Assembly (NCBI GenBank): GCA_034509925.1
Contig: CM067526.1
Coordinates: 9,196,244 to 9,260,243 of the forward strand
Length of the DNA: 64,000 nt
Source: Hirudinaria manillensis
Lineage: Eukaryota; Annelida; Clitellata; Hirudinida; Hirudinidae
Reading direction: 5' to 3'
Of this stretch, positions 37,828 to 52,300 are shown piece after piece. The translations under genes were made by a program, and so were the position numbers. Position 1 is the stretch's first letter, and each line of letters starts with the position of its first letter. The notes beneath the pieces are model-generated. The model saw nothing but the letters and a program-made list of their open reading frames with translations, ran no database searches and was not told where the DNA came from.

Positions 37828-40800
37828 ATGACTGATTCCAAGTATTTCACCACCACTAAAAAAGGTTGGCAATTTTCTAAAATTTAAAGAACTTGTCTAA
37901 ATCACAGAAATTTTTAGGTGAAATATTTGAGTTGAAGTCAGAACTAAACAGCGAAAAGAAGGAAAGAAAAAAAGAGGCTGTTAAGAAAGTAATTGCTAGC
38001 ATGACTGTGGGCAAAGATGTTAGGTATCAGTTTAGATTTAATTTATGTTCTTGGATTTTTATATTTCTAAAGCTTTTGTTTCTAACATTTCTAAAGTTTT
38101 ATTTGAAAATGTTTCTATAATTTACATGAGAAAGTTTGTTTTACATCTGGCTCAAATTCTTTTCATTTAATTTTTACCATTAAATGAAGGTAAGTAACTC
38201 TGTAATAGTAAGTTGAACTTGTACTTTCACATTCACTCAGTGCCCTTTTTCCTGATGTGGTGAACTGCATGCAGACTGACAACTTAGAGTTGAAGAAACT
38301 TGTATATCTTTACCTCATGAATTATGCTAAGAGCCAGCCAGACATGGCCATACTTGCTGTCAATACCTTTGTAAAGGTGAGGCATTGATAACCTGAAAGC
38401 CTTGCTTGTTTTTTTTATGAAGTTTATTGTCAAAACAAGAGGTAATTTGGAATTTATTGGTTTCAATCTCAATGACTACAATTGTTATTCAGGATTGCGA
38501 TGATCCAAATCCTCTCATTCGAGCTTTGGCCGTGCGTACAATGGGCTGCATTCGAGTGGACAAAATCACAGAATATTTGTGCGAGCCTCTGAGAAAGTGT
38601 CTGAGAGATGATGATCCTTATGTGAGGAAGACGACGGCTGTTTGTGTAGCAAAATTGTATGACATAAATGCTCAACTAGTAGAAGATCAAGGATTCCTGG
38701 ACACCCTCAGGGAACTCATTTCTGACTCAAACCCTATGGTGCGTTGTATATTTTATAACTAGTGACTGGGCTGGTCTGAAACATTTATTTATTGTGAACC
38801 CTAGTATCTATCCCTATCTCATCTATTGTAATATAACTTGGGCATCCAGCTATCCCTCTAAACTCACCCATCTACTCACTCTTCAAAAAAGAATAATCAG
38901 GATTATGTTTCGCCTCCATCCACGTGCTCACACAAAGGACTTCTTCATTTCAAATGGTTTTTTGAATATTCATCAGATCAATAAATTCCAAACTTGCCTC
39001 TTCATGTATAATTATGAACATAACTTGCTGCCTTCTGCCTTTGGTAATATGCTTTCCAAATCCTCAGATATCCACTCTTACAATCTTAGATCATCCAATC
39101 AATTTAGATCTGAATTTTCCCGTACCACCTTCAAAAAATTCTCCATATGTTGTAAAGGTCCATGTTTGTTCTCTTTTCTGCCATTATTCCTTACTTCTTT
39201 AAACAGTTCCTCTCTATTTAAATCCCTTCTTAAAAAACACATTCTCTCCAGTTGTTGAACCGCACATTTCCTCATCACTTCATCATTCCTTTCGTTATCC
39301 TTGGTCTTCTGTCACAGCACCTCCCTGGTTAATCTACATCTCTCATTATCAGGTGTTCGTTGTTCCCATCGTGTTTAGAAGTTTAGAAGTTTTGTCATCA
39401 AAATCTCAGTTTATCATTTATGTAAAGACCCTTTCATACGCCCCTTCAACTTTGTCAATATGAATTAGCCTATCCCCTAGACGGGAATTAAATTCCCTTG
39501 GGATAAACCATTGATGAATTTGTGATTTTTTTTTGGGCATGATCTGTGTATATTTCAAAAAATTTTTTTTTGAATAAACGAATTCATAACCGTGAAATTT
39601 GTTGATAATTTGTCTGCATATCTTTATTTTTAAAATTGTTCTTGTTCATTTTTCATTCATTCATTCTGTAATTTTATTGAAAATCTTAGTTAGGCAGGCA
39701 AGAAACATTTTTGTTAACATGGCAAACAGTTTTAACACATTAAAGAAATACTATTGATTTTGCTCAGGTGGTTGCAAATGCTGTTGCAGCAATATCAGAG
39801 GTCATGGAAACGTCATCAAGTACAGTGACAACCTTCAACACACAAACAATCAATAAGCTTCTCACAGCACTCAATGAATGCACAGAGTGAGATCAGAGCA
39901 AATTCTTTTTCTAATTTTTGTTTCAAGTGCTTTAAATATTTGTGGGGCTAAAAATTTTAGTCTGTTTCAAGATCAGCACATTAAATATTGATTATCAATT
40001 GAAGAACAAAGCTTGCCTAATTTAGTTTTTTAAAATCTTATATCTCTTTTAGGACATAAGTCATAATCTTAATATAAGACAGATTGATCGTGCTGATCCT
40101 CATTTAAATCAATTAAAACAGAATTAAATCAATTCAATCAGATGCATCCAGTAAACACATGTACACAGATGATAATTGGCAATGGTTTAATGTGTAAAGA
40201 TTAATACTAATCAATGATGTTTTATTGTATTGAAGATGATAAAATTCATTTTTTTTATTTCTTATGTAGATGGGGTCAAGTGTTTATTCTAGATGCAATT
40301 TCCAACTACAACCCAAAAGATGAAAGAGAGGCACAGAGCATTTGCGAGCGAGTCACCCCAAGACTTGCACATGCTAACTCTGCAGTTGTGCTGTCTGCTG
40401 TTAAAGTTGTTAATATTTCTTGACTTTACAAATAAAGACAAATAAATTGATTGTAACTTTGATTGCAATAGGTGATAATGAAGCTGATGGACATGATGGA
40501 TCCTGGAGGTGAGATGACTGTGATGATGACGAGGAAGCTTGCTCCACCACTAGTTACACTCTTATCCACTGAACCAGAAATACAATATGTAGCCCTTAGG
40601 AACATAAATCTTATCGTACAGAAAAAGTTTGTGTTTGATAAAAGTTACTTTGCAGGGATTTTCATTTTCTATACAATGCTAATTTTACAAATCATTCAAT
40701 TCTACATAGATTTGCAAAGTTTCAATTAACATGTTGGCATTTTCACTAATTTTAATTCAGTTTCAAGTTTTATTCTTAAATTCCATTTCAGACCTGAAAT

Positions 40801-43800
40801 ATTGAAAAATGAGATGAAGGTGTTCTTTGTTAAATACAATGACCCCATCTATGTCAAACTGGAGAAATTAGACATCATGATCAGACTGACCAACCATTCC
40901 AACATTGCACAAGTTCTTGCTGAGCTAAAGGAGTAGGTTTAATAAATATTCCTATGGTTATGCTTAAGAAATAATGAATGTTATTCTATAACATTTTTAA
41001 CAGCACAGAATTTGTTTATTAATTTTGTCTTCATAAGTTCTGTTATTTCCCTTAGACATCTTTAGCCTGAGCTAAAGAATTAATTGGTAATAGGAGGTAA
41101 TTTAAACAGTATTACCGTAATCACCCAAGTATAATTCTTCTTGTGTATAATTCTAAAGCTTCTCCTGAGGATCTTCATTCCTCTACTTGTGGGGAAGGTC
41201 CTTCCGCAGCAACACCTGCAATCTGTACTGGCATTGTCCGAGGCATGTCCTGAATCGAGAGTCCGTTGTGAAGCGTAGTCGTAATCCTTGTTGACGTTGG
41301 TGGACTCGTCATTCTCCCCCTCCTTTCGGCTGGAGTCCTGGGGGCATCTTCTAGTTGTTCGGGGTGTAGCAGTAGATTTGTCAGGCGGGGTTGCTAGCCT
41401 GGGAGCGTGGACCTCGTCTTTCCGAGATGTCACCCATCTTTCCAGGTTGTCACCAGTCTTCGGCCCGTTATACCTCTGACGTTCTCCGGGGCCGGGCCAC
41501 TGATCAGGCGGATGTTCTTGTCGGTCGAATCTTTTGCGCACCTGCCTTCCCCCTCTCTCTCTCTTCGTCCCACAATACGACGCGCATACAAGACCATCGC
41601 CATACCACGCAACCCTCGCTCGCTACAATTCTCGCACCCGAAACCGACATCAAACTGCCAGCGGAGCTCAGGTACGCAGCTTAAATAGCTGTCATTAGCG
41701 CCGACCTTTCAGGGGGCAAAGCCCAGAGTCTTCCAATTGGTTGAGCTTGGTGAGCTTTTCATTGGATGGATTTGGCCACTGGTACAGCTTCATGACCTTT
41801 CGACTCGGTCATTGCCTATGAAAGCCTTCAGCTGCCTTTGTACTCGACTCGAGTTGCGGATCGAGCCAAGAGGTGGTTTTGAGCACTGGTCGATGGATTG
41901 TCCCCGGTTCTCTGTGGGAGACTACCCGGCGTCCCTCTTTGACCATATCCACTGCGACGCCGCCTCAGCAGCCCTGGACATCTTCGCCATGGGTTTTGAC
42001 CTGGCACTATTGGCTAGGCCGACCTCTCGCAGGAACTCGTAGGTAGACTTTCCGATGAGTCCCCTTGCTCCCACCTCTATGGCGAAGAACCAAACCCTGT
42101 ACCCCTTCTGTCTGAGGTCTATTGTTAGGTCCAGGTATTTTTCCTCCTTCAGACTGTTGCTAAGATTCATTCTATCTTCCCAGGGCACTGTCAACTCTGC
42201 CAGGACGAGTGCATCTGCCTTCGTTGATGACAGCACAATGTTCGGCCTTTTCCCACTTTCTGCTAGCACCTGGGGATAGTGCCTCAACCTTGCGATATCT
42301 GCAGCTATCTCCCTGTCGTTGGCAATCTCGAGGAGGTGGTTCCTTTTTGACGCACATCTGTTCTTTGCGAAGTGGGAGGCGCCCTCTCGTAGGAAGTATG
42401 TCGCTCTCTGTGGATAATACAGTGCGTGACTGCGTGTCATAATTATTTGCAGTAGGTAAAAAAATTCAAATGAATACCCTCCTTTCTCTTTCCTCTCTCC
42501 AAGGAAGGCGTTCTTTAGCTCCTTCCATGGCATCATCTGAGTATAAAGTGCACCGAAATCCCTTTCCCACCAAAGTCACGAATTTGAAAATCTAACTTGC
42601 ATTCATCATTTGTTCTAATGATCCACTCCCTCGCCAATGTTGAGAGGATAAACAAGACAGCAATGCAGCATTTAGGTTTGCATGGCACTCCCTCTCAAAC
42701 TTACGGGGAGCGTTATACTTGGGTGAGCATTATACATGGGTGATTACGGTAGTTATGACAAGTTAGAAAACTGGTTTTTTTGTGACCTGATGTCTTGTCT
42801 TCTACTGAGCAATTTTTACTTTTGCAAGCTTTTATGTAAGCTACTTGAGTTACTTGATAAGTTTAAGCTTATCTTAATTGAATTTACTGCAAGTCTGTAT
42901 TTTCATCTATTTGCTTGCTTACTTGATATTTCATTCTTGTTGTTAGCCATTTTCAACTTTACCACAAAGCAGGACTTGTTTCCATTCCAAATTGTTATAA
43001 TATCTGAATCTCTCAACAATGTCATTACTTTCTACATGATAATAAGGTAATAAATTTGTTTAGATATGCTACAGAGGTTGATGTGGATTTTGTGAGGAAA
43101 TCCGTTCGTGCTATCGGACGTTGTGCCATAAAAGTGGAGCAAGCAGCAGAGAAATGTGTTACAACCCTGCTGGAACTTATACAAACCAAAGTCAACTATG
43201 TTGTCCAAGAAGCCATCATTGTGATCAAGGTAATGGAACATATCAATCCATTAATTAACATCTTTTTGATTTTTGTATATTCTTTCACAATTGCATTGGA
43301 AAACTCTTGTTTGTTTTCCTGTTCTATTTGTTATTAAAAATATGCAATTTTAAATATTATGCAATAATACATTTTTCAAATGCAAAATGATCATACATTG
43401 CAGAAAATTATAAAGCAATCAATGCTTTTATTTTTTTATCTATTATTTTTTTCTAATTTCTCATTTATATCTTAACAAATGTTAAAATGAATGCTTTAGG
43501 ATATATTCAGGAAGTATCCAAACAAGTATGAGAGCATCATATCTGTTTTATGTGAAAATCTCGATACCCTGGATGAGCCTGAGGCAAGGTATCAATGGAA
43601 GCTTTTTTAATGTCTCGATTTAGTTTTGAATCCTTGAATTTGGTCTTTTTTTGCTTTAATCTTGATGGTGATTTACAAATATTAAAATTAACTGAAATTA
43701 TAAATAAACGTATCAAAATAAGTTGTTGTTAAAAATGTCTCGGTGAATTTATCGAGCATTATAATAAATGCATTGTTGAGCATGTGTAATTAATTAATAT

Positions 43801-46800
43801 ATTAATTGCAATTACAATTAACATGGATGTGGGAGATTTTCCTATTGTTTTGCCTGTTTGCAGAGCTTCAATGATATGGATCATAGGAGAATATGCAGAG
43901 AGAATTGACAATGCAGATGAACTTCTTGAGAATTTTATGGATGGGTTCCATGATGAAAACACTCATGTACAGCTCCAACTTTTGACTGCCATTGTAAAAT
44001 TGTTTCTTAAGAAACCTTCAAACACTCAAGAACTTGTGCAACAGATTCTTACTCTAGCCACCCAGGTTTTCAATAAAAAAAAATTAATGAATTATTTATA
44101 AATATATCTTAAATAGTTTTGTACATATTGTAATGACATATTGGTATAATGGAATATAAGTTGTAGAGTGGCTTTAGAATTAAAATGCTATAAAATGAAC
44201 TTGAAATTAAGAAGTTTGATCAGAAATAATCAGCTTGATCAGAGTTTGCAATATTTTATTCGTGTATCTGCATTTATGTTCTTATTAATGGCTCTTCTCA
44301 TTTTCATTGTCCTCCAACATTCGCTCACTCACAAGAATTTGTTTTTAAAATTGTAAATAAAGTTAAACTCTAACCATTCTCCAGGACAGTGATAACCCAG
44401 ATTTAAGAGATCGTGGCTACATCTACTGGAGGCTCCTCTCTGCTGATCCAGCAGCTGCAAAGGAAGTGGTGTTGGCAGAGAAGCCCCTGATTTCTGAAGA
44501 AACAGATCTCATGGACACTTGCCTGTTAGACGAACTCATCTGCCAAATTTCCAGTCTCGCTTCTGTTTACCACAAACTTCCCCTTTCGTTTGTCGAGGGT
44601 CGCAATGGAGTTTCAAGCACCGTCCGCAGATCTATACCTCCTAGGTGCAGATTGCTTGTCAATTTATGACTTACCATTTATTTTTATTTACGAGTAATTG
44701 TCATTTTATTTTAGAAAAGGAAATCGATTTCAATTAATGAGTTGAATTTTTGTCATCAATAAATCAAAGAATTATTATCTATCTGCCTAAAGATCATTAT
44801 TACCTAACTGTTCAGCAGCAGACTCGGTTCACAAGAAGATTCCCCTATTCAGGAAAGTCAGAGCAGTTTTACTCCGGCAAGCACCATCACAGCTGATAAT
44901 CTCATTGGTGACCTTCTTGACATTGGTGGTCAACCTTCAGCATATCCAGCCACTGTCATCACTCAAAATAATGCAGACAGTATTTTGGACTTTCTTGCTG
45001 ATGTCAGTTGTGGTATCATATTTTTACAATTTCAAATTTGATAATGAAATTTGATATAATTATTATAATTATGATAAATTTGACAAAAATAATAAATTTG
45101 ATAAATTATGCTTTTTTAAAGCTTAACTAGTTTAAACTGACTATCACTATCATTGTGAGAAATTTCAAAATAAAAACAAGATTTAATGTTTGATGCATTA
45201 TCCTCTGCATCGTAGGAGTATATTTAAAAATTCATTTTATATGTACCTCATAAATTCATAAATAAATTAGATGGGTCAACCAGTGCAAGTTGGATCAATA
45301 CCTGCTGATGTATCTACTGGATTGGATTTGCTATCTCTTGGATCTCCAAAGAATTTTGTTCCTCCTCCGAGTGTGGGTTCCATTTCTTATTAGAATATTC
45401 TTTTGCTTAAACATTCAAAATGGCAGATAATTTCATTTGTTTATTAATTAATCCATCCATAAAAGTTCACATTAAAAAACATTTTTTTACTTATAATTTG
45501 TGATTTGATAAAGCTCTCCTTGGTAGTACATTAATTTTTGGACCACTTAGCTAGCAATGTTGCAAACATGGTGTAAATTGGCTTCCAAACATGACACATT
45601 ATCATGTTGCTGTTACATGCTGGAATTTGACCATATGAACTTTACCAATCATCTTTTTTCATTTCAAATTTCAGGTTTGGTTGCATTCAGCCAAAGGAAA
45701 AGGACTTGAAATATCTGGTACCTTTGCCAGAAGAGGTGGTCAAATCACCATGGAAATGACCTTCACCAATACCTCCTCTCAATCGTTATTTGGATTTGCT
45801 ATTCAGTTGAATAAAAATAGGTTTGGTTTTGAATTTTATTGTGGATATGTAAATTAGATTAGAGGATTGCTTTCTTTCAAATTTTGATTAAAAAACAATA
45901 ATTGTTGACAACAATATCATTGCTTGAAGTACATTTATGAAATTGCATATATTTTGTATTTGTATTCAAAACCCATCAAGGGAGGGCCCTCCAAATTATT
46001 TAGTTATATATGTTAGGGTTTAGGATGATAATAGACATATTACCAACACTTTAGAGGGTCTTAATATATCCTTATTTTCACTCCTTAGTATACTAGTTTT
46101 TTTAAATATGGACAGTTATGTAAAAACTTGTTTTATTGATAGTTTTGGACTTGTGCCATCTCAGCAAATCAATCTGTCAAATCCTCTTGCTCCATCACAG
46201 TCAATCAAAGTAACTCTACCTTTGGTTACTAATGGACCAGTACAGTCCATGAATCCAATAAATAATCTGCAGGTGACAATTAATTTTTTTTTATAAAATG
46301 TGATTGGTGGGAATCTTTTTTTTTGTTATTAATATGTTGATGTCATCATCATTTTACTTGATTCATGCTGATGTTTTGATAAGGTTTAATTGGCTGTTTT
46401 CTTTAAAGTTACAACCACTTTATGATTGGGACATTAGTCATCCATTGACACTTTTTGGCTCTTTTTAGACATGTAATTATTTTTATTTATGCTTCTCCTG
46501 GCATTTTATGTCCAAAAAAAGAATTGTTACTGTTACATATCAATATATTCAAATTGTATGATTAATTATGATGGTCATATTGAATAATTGAGCTCAAATT
46601 ATTATACACTGATGTTAGCGTTACATTTTATTATTTTGATTATTGTACACATCCATTATTGAAGTGAATAGAAATTATTTAATTAGTAAATAACAATAAG
46701 TTTTAATAAATAGTTTAGTAAGTTATAATTCATTATTGAATGATCACAATCACCACCCATTCAAAAAGCTCTGGATCCTTTAATGTGGTTCAGCCCTTCA

Positions 46801-48270
46801 TCTTTTATTAGTTGTGGCTTTAATTACCTGTGGCATTATCATGTTCAAGCTTCTCTAAGAACAAAAGTGTTGTTATTTGTTCAAAACTAGATATTGTTGC
46901 TTCATCTCTCTTTTTTTCACTTTTATGTTCTAGAATCATTTCTTCTGCTTGGCACTGTATGAGTTAGATTTCTAATTTTACTCTTATTGATCCATGAAAT
47001 GAATTTGAATTGTAATTTGCAGGTTGCCATAAAGAACAATGTGGATGTCTTCTATTTCAGCTGTTTGTATCCTCTACACATTGTCTTTGGTGAGGATGGA
47101 TTGATGGACAAGAGAATGTTTCTTAGCACTTGGAAAGAGTTGCCTGTGCAGGAGGAAGCTCACTATCAATTGGATGCTGCTCTTACACATGGTTATTACT
47201 TTATTTTGTAATAAAGCTGTTGTAATTATAATTAAAATTTATTGTTTAAAGTTCCTATTTATTTGTATTCAGAGGTTATTGCTGAGAAACTTCGAGACAA
47301 CAACATCTTCACTGTGGCGCACAGGAATGCCGAGGGTGTCGACATGTTGTATCAGTCAATCAAATTAACAAATTCTTCCAGGATTTTGGCAGAACTTAGA
47401 ATGCAGCCATACTCCAACAACCATCAGGTGATTACAAAAAAAATATTTAAAATTGTAACTTTTTGTCACATTTAATTACCTGAATAGAGTTTCTGAGGAG
47501 ACTGGTACTGACATAGGGTTCAGGGGCCTACCTAGAATACATTGAAATCTAGAATAGTGATAGTCTAGGCACAAGAGGACAACAAACATATTAGCCATTT
47601 ACATAATTCCAGTATTTTGAGAAGGCATGCTAGGTCAGACTACCAGGGAGGGTGAAGTTGTATAATTAATGGTGTTTTTCTTTAAGAAAATGCAAAATAG
47701 GTGACCCCAGAATATTACATTTCTATTAAGTCTCATGAAATGAGATATAATAATAAATAATGATGCTAAACTGTAGGCAATACTAAAGAACTGGTGGGGG
47801 GGGGGCACTCGGTAAGAGCTTGCCAGCCTCTGGCCATATAAAGTGGAGGGGTTGAATTTTCTTCCACTTTCTATTGGATTGAAGATCCATTGCAAACAGG
47901 CATATTCCATTTATAATTTAGAGGTCACTGGCCCTCTCTGCTTCCAAATATCTAGCAGTTATCAACATAAAACTTAGATTATAATATTTTTAATTTATGA
48001 TATCTGAAGTTTCTATATCAAAGCATGGAATTTCCTGGCTTGACATTTAGTTTCAAAAAATGTGTATTGAGTGTCAATATAATAATATTAATAATAATAA
48101 TATAATCAATACATATGATCAGAAAGAGATGTAATCAAGATTTTTGAATAGAGAGTCTACCATAATTTAAAATTAATGTTATTTCTTGTTTCAAATAGCT
48201 TTCTCTGAAGTCCAAGGCCACTGATATGTACAATGCTGTTTTCCAAGCCTATGTCTCCATCCTCCAGTAA
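37828..48270 (+). CDS. AP1B1: AP-1 complex subunit beta (beta-adaptin)
   Basis: Nineteen exons: 37828-37864, 37918-38023, 38241-38376, 38493-38738, 39768-39886, 40270-40405, 40472-40626, 40792-40932, 43064-43229, 43500-43588, 43864-44064, 44384-44644, 44822-45002, 45271-45372, 45675-45820, 46143-46272, 47023-47191, 47273-47427 and 48199-48270. The trunk is very highly conserved, from [19 protein letters not shown] through [19 protein letters not shown] to [19 protein letters not shown]. The hinge has [10 protein letters not shown], a weak clathrin-box-like site, and the ear runs from [17 protein letters not shown] to the stop. Beta-adaptin is the large AP-1 (and, in many invertebrates, AP-2) subunit that binds clathrin and cargo dileucine signals at the TGN and endosomes. 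Invertebrates usually have one beta1/2 gene; whether this one serves both complexes is inference. Confidence 0.95.
38770..39600 (+). mobile_element. CR1/L2-type LINE, 3' part, in an AP-1 beta intron
   Basis: 38794-39258 is an open frame whose product ([46 protein letters not shown]) is the C-terminal tail that follows the RT domain in CR1/L2/Rex-like LINEs. It is followed by a 3' UTR to about 39590 with AATAAA. It is a different family from the one at 10 kb. The open frame suggests a fairly young, 5'-truncated copy. Confidence 0.75.
41115..42749. mobile_element. TA-flanked inverted-repeat transposon carrying a LINE fragment
   Basis: Ends are CCGTAATCACCCAAGTATAA (41115) and, read inward from 42749, CCGTAATCACCCATGTATAA: 19 of 20 bases match. 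Both ends are followed outward by TA, the usual Tc1/mariner or pogo target duplication. A second degenerate copy of the end lies just inside each terminus (GTGTATAATTC; TTATACTTGGG). No transposase of its own is seen. The middle is filled by LINE copy C. It lies in the intron between AP-1 beta exons 8 and 9. Confidence 0.75.
41450..42430 (-). mobile_element. R2-superfamily LINE, copy C
   Basis: The minus strand encodes the endonuclease end: [18 protein letters not shown], then [40 protein letters not shown] and [20 protein letters not shown] and E-L-T-V-P with a following K-x-x-K-Y fit a PD-(D/E)XK nuclease. 41455-41700 matches the first part of the 3' UTR of copy A at high identity, but the distal stem arm is missing. 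It lies inside the TA-flanked element. Confidence 0.82.
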
Positions 48271-49308
48271 CTTGAATAGTATAATTTACTATCACAATCA
48301 TAACTTTTGTGGTGATAAAAGAATATCATTTCTGGTTCGAGATGTTTGCTATTTCATAGTTGAATTGATTATCCCGATTATTGTTGCCATTTGATCAGAG
48401 AAATATGTCCCCATGAATTACTCTTTAAAGAGTCAAGAGAAATCTTGATGGTATTTTTTTTTGGGTTTCAACTTTATCTTTTGCAGCTTGGTTTGATAGT
48501 AACGTGATTAAGTAACATAATCAAGGAAAGCCAATGATCAGTACTGGCGGTGGCACTGCAGCTCCATCAAATAGACCATTTACGTCGATAATTAGTGATA
48601 TGGTATTTTAAAATTAATTTTGTATGCGAAACGCATCTTACTTAAGAGAAAAGCATTTCTCGCAATGGAAAGTGATCCGCCCGGCGGGGTTACTGCGTTG
48701 AGGGTTATCTTATGCTACAGCTGAGGACGCGTGCGTTCTGCGACCAAAAAGGCTAGTACTGCCGATATTGATAGTCTGTTAAGTATTGTGCGTTTACCCG
48801 ATGAGATAGTCGACTCAGAATATATAGCCATCAATTTTGTTAGTATTAAAGTTTAAGGCATATGTGATCATGTTACGAATTTCGCACTTCACAAAGGCTC
48901 TTCATAATAGCAAAGTATGTTAAATGCAAAGAAATAACGCTAGATTTAGTGATATAATAAATATATTCTCAAATGCTAAATAAATGAGAATTCAACATAA
49001 TATTTAACAAAGCTACCAATGACATGTCAGATTCTCGAAAACGAAAGCGCGGAAATTTTGTGACTTCCTCAGTTTTCTAGGTTGTAAGCCTTTAATTAGT
49101 GTTTGATGTTATATGGAGTGAAATCGTCAGCTACTATCACTCCGAATAAAATTAATTTTATTAATTATATGATTCTTGTTTTTGGTAATTTTCTCGGTTT
49201 ATTATCACGGATAAAGAATGATGCTATCTTACAAATTTCTTGTCGTTTGTGTAGTTTAGTTATTCCCATTACATCTAAACTTTTTTCCTTTTTTTATTGC
49301 AAATTTAG
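48271..49308. other. Intergenic region between AP-1 beta and the TRIM-like gene
   Basis: 3' UTR of the adaptin gene, then AT-rich sequence. No gene or clear element is seen. Confidence 0.55.
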
Positions 49309-52300
49309 ATGGATGAAAAAAAGTCCGATTGCGATGTTTGTCTAGAAAATGTTTGCCAAGGCCACAAGCTTCAATGTGGACACTTATGTTGCATAAAATG
49401 CATTGAAGAAAGTATCAAAATTAATGAAAATGGTTTTTGTGAATGTCCAAGATGTTTCAAATCCATTCCAAGTGATGGCATTGAAAATTTGATTCAAACA
49501 GAACATACAAAAAAAGTAAAGGGATGTAGCATCTGTATGCATAAGAAAGTTGTGACTTTCTGTGAAGATTGTAATCATTATTATTGTTTGAAATGCTCCT
49601 TGATACATTCAAAAATTCCTTCAACAAAATTTCATTTAAGTGAAAAGCTTTTATTGGGGAATGGGAGCAAAGGTGATGAATTGGCTGAAGATGCTGAAAA
49701 TGTAAATGTTTATTGTGATGACTGCAAAGAAGTTATTAGCCTGAGAGTTTATGCATCTCAACATAAAAAACATAAAATGCAACTGATGACTGATTTCATG
49801 AAATGTAAAAAAATAGAAATGGATAAAGAAATTGCAATCAAGAATTGCAAGTTTTCAGAACTTGAATTGGGATTTCATAAAATTGCACTTCAGCTACTCA
49901 AATGTGAAAATTTAACAGATGAAATGAAAATGCTAGTGGATAAAAGAACAAAATTGTTGAAAAATATTATTGATTCTAATGCAAAGAAAACGTGTAAAGA
50001 AATCGATGAAAAAGCCCATTCTTATGTCAGGAAAGCTTTTGCTTTGAAAATGCAATTGAATAAATTGAAGCATACACTGGAGAAAGAAACAACAAAATCT
50101 GAAAAGGCGGCTGGTAATACAAAATGCATAAATGATAAGTCATTTGACATTTGGCCTTTGACTTGTACCTTAGAAGAATTCAATCTCTCTTTCACATGGA
50201 ACAGCAAAAATGATGAAGCCAAAATTTTGGAGATGTTTGGTTCTCTTAATACTGGTGAGTTAGTCTGTGTTTCAATTTTGAAAGTTTCCATTCTCACTGA
50301 TGCATTTCAGAAACAAATAATGGGTTTTGCTATATGATAGTGTTTGAGTAATAAGCCCAACAATTTTTATGTAATTTTGTATGTATGATGTAGTTGCATA
50401 CTTGAATCCTGATGTAATTGAGTACATAGTTTCATTGATTCCGATTGGCAATAGAGCTAAAAACATTTTACTTGTGGCTGTAACATTTAACCACATGAGT
50501 GAAGTCCTTTGTTATATTACTATTAAACAAGCAAAGTGTTTTAACATAGTTTTAAAATGCACTACATATTTATTTGTTGCATTATGTAAATGTGGTGATT
50601 TGTTTAGTTGTTTTGTTTATGCAATACATCTCAATATATTCACTTCTGGTATAAGAAAAATTTTTTCCAAACTGCATTCAAAATATCTAATTGCTTTTTT
50701 TGATTGATAGTAATCCTGACAGTCTCGAAAAAGAATCTAGTTTGATTTGTTAGGCATTAATGATGGCCTTTCCCCACTCATTAGTCCTGTTATAGAGATC
50801 ATTCCTTCAACTAGAACTGATTCAGGTTGATTCTTTCAAGCTGGAAGATCCTTGATCTTGTGTGACTTCATTTCCAGGAGAGCACTTGGTTTTTCTCCTC
50901 TTTTTGGTCGTTCACATGCACACATATTGATCAAAAAAACTTTGGATTTGCCATTTACCAATCTTAACAATTACCTTCATCATATTTTTACATATTTTTT
51001 AATATGCGACTTTGACTCCAGCAGTTTGTTAACCTATTACCTTCCACTTGGAGCTTGTGTTGATGCTGGAAACTCCTCCTTGGAGCTTTCCGACAGGGAT
51101 CCTCAGAGAAGGTCCCCCATCTTCGAACGTTTCGGCCCTTTGAAACCCCTGTCCTTCTCCGGGGGTGGGCCGCATCCGGTGATCAGCCGGATGTCCCTGT
51201 CGGTTTCCATTGTGCGGACTCAAAAGCTTAGGCTTTGGAAGGCTCTCATTGGCCTCTTTATGCCATCACGTGCCAGACTGGAGCGACTACTGAAAGCTCT
51301 CGTTGGCTTCTTTCGTCGCTGCACTCAGTCGCTGAAGCGACGCCACCTAGCCCCTACGACTCTCAGTGGCCTTCTTTCAGTCATCCCTGCCGCCCAACAG
51401 TATCGACTTGGGCTTTAAATTTTCTTTGCAGCGGCGCGCGGTAACAGACATTTCCGTCACCGGCTCCGCGCCTCACGGGCGATGAATTGCTTCGGTGGAT
51501 TTATTCTGACCAGAGATCGGCGGCTTTCTCCGGTCCTTTCACTGTTGCATCCGAAGATGTTTCCTTGCCTCTCATTTGCCAGATCCAGAACGAAGCTGCC
51601 TCCGCCGCTTCAGACATCTTTGTCATCGTCTTCGTTCTTTCTCGGCTAGATAGGCCTATTTTCGTGAGGAATGCATAAGTCGACTTGCCGACTACGCCCC
51701 TTGCGCCAACTTCTATTGGGAAGAGGTCAACTCTGAACCCTTTTGCTTCCAGGTCCACCGCCAGATCTGCATACTTTTCCGCTTTCAGCACATTGCTATA
51801 TTGCATTCTGTCCTCCCATGGGACCGTCAACTCCACCAAAATGATGGCATCCGACTTTTTGTTTGTAAATTGTACAGACTTAGTGGTCTCAAAGACTGTT
51901 CAGTTTGATGTTAAATAAATATCTACTAATTCTGATGGTGAATCACAATTTTGGGTTTTGATCTAAAGAAATGAAAAACCTTTTTGGGCCATCTCATTAT
52001 TTAAATTGATGTTATAGAACTTATAAAGTTATAGTGAAAATTGACATTTATAGGTTTTTCCTTTGGATTATCTAAAGGTGATGTTTCAGAAAGGAGTTTT
52101 TCTTTTGACCCAGGTAAAACCAGGTGGTTTTCACTCATTGTATAAGAAGACATAAATATTTTTTAATTTAGCTGGTTAAAAATTTAGTTTGTTAAAAAGG
52201 GAAATGGCATTTATAGGCTTTTTTGGGGGGCCAGCTAAAGGAGGTGTGGCAGAAAAGGATTTTTCTGATTTTAAAACAGGTAATTTTTTGTAGCTTAGCT

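Noticed and set aside
38284..38675. Minus-strand frames over AP-1 beta exons 3 and 4
   Set aside because: They are antisense shadows of highly conserved coding exons.
41080..41541. 153-codon minus-strand frame
   Set aside because: It runs across the transposon end and the LINE 3' UTR, is low in recognisable domains and is best explained by GC-rich non-coding sequence.
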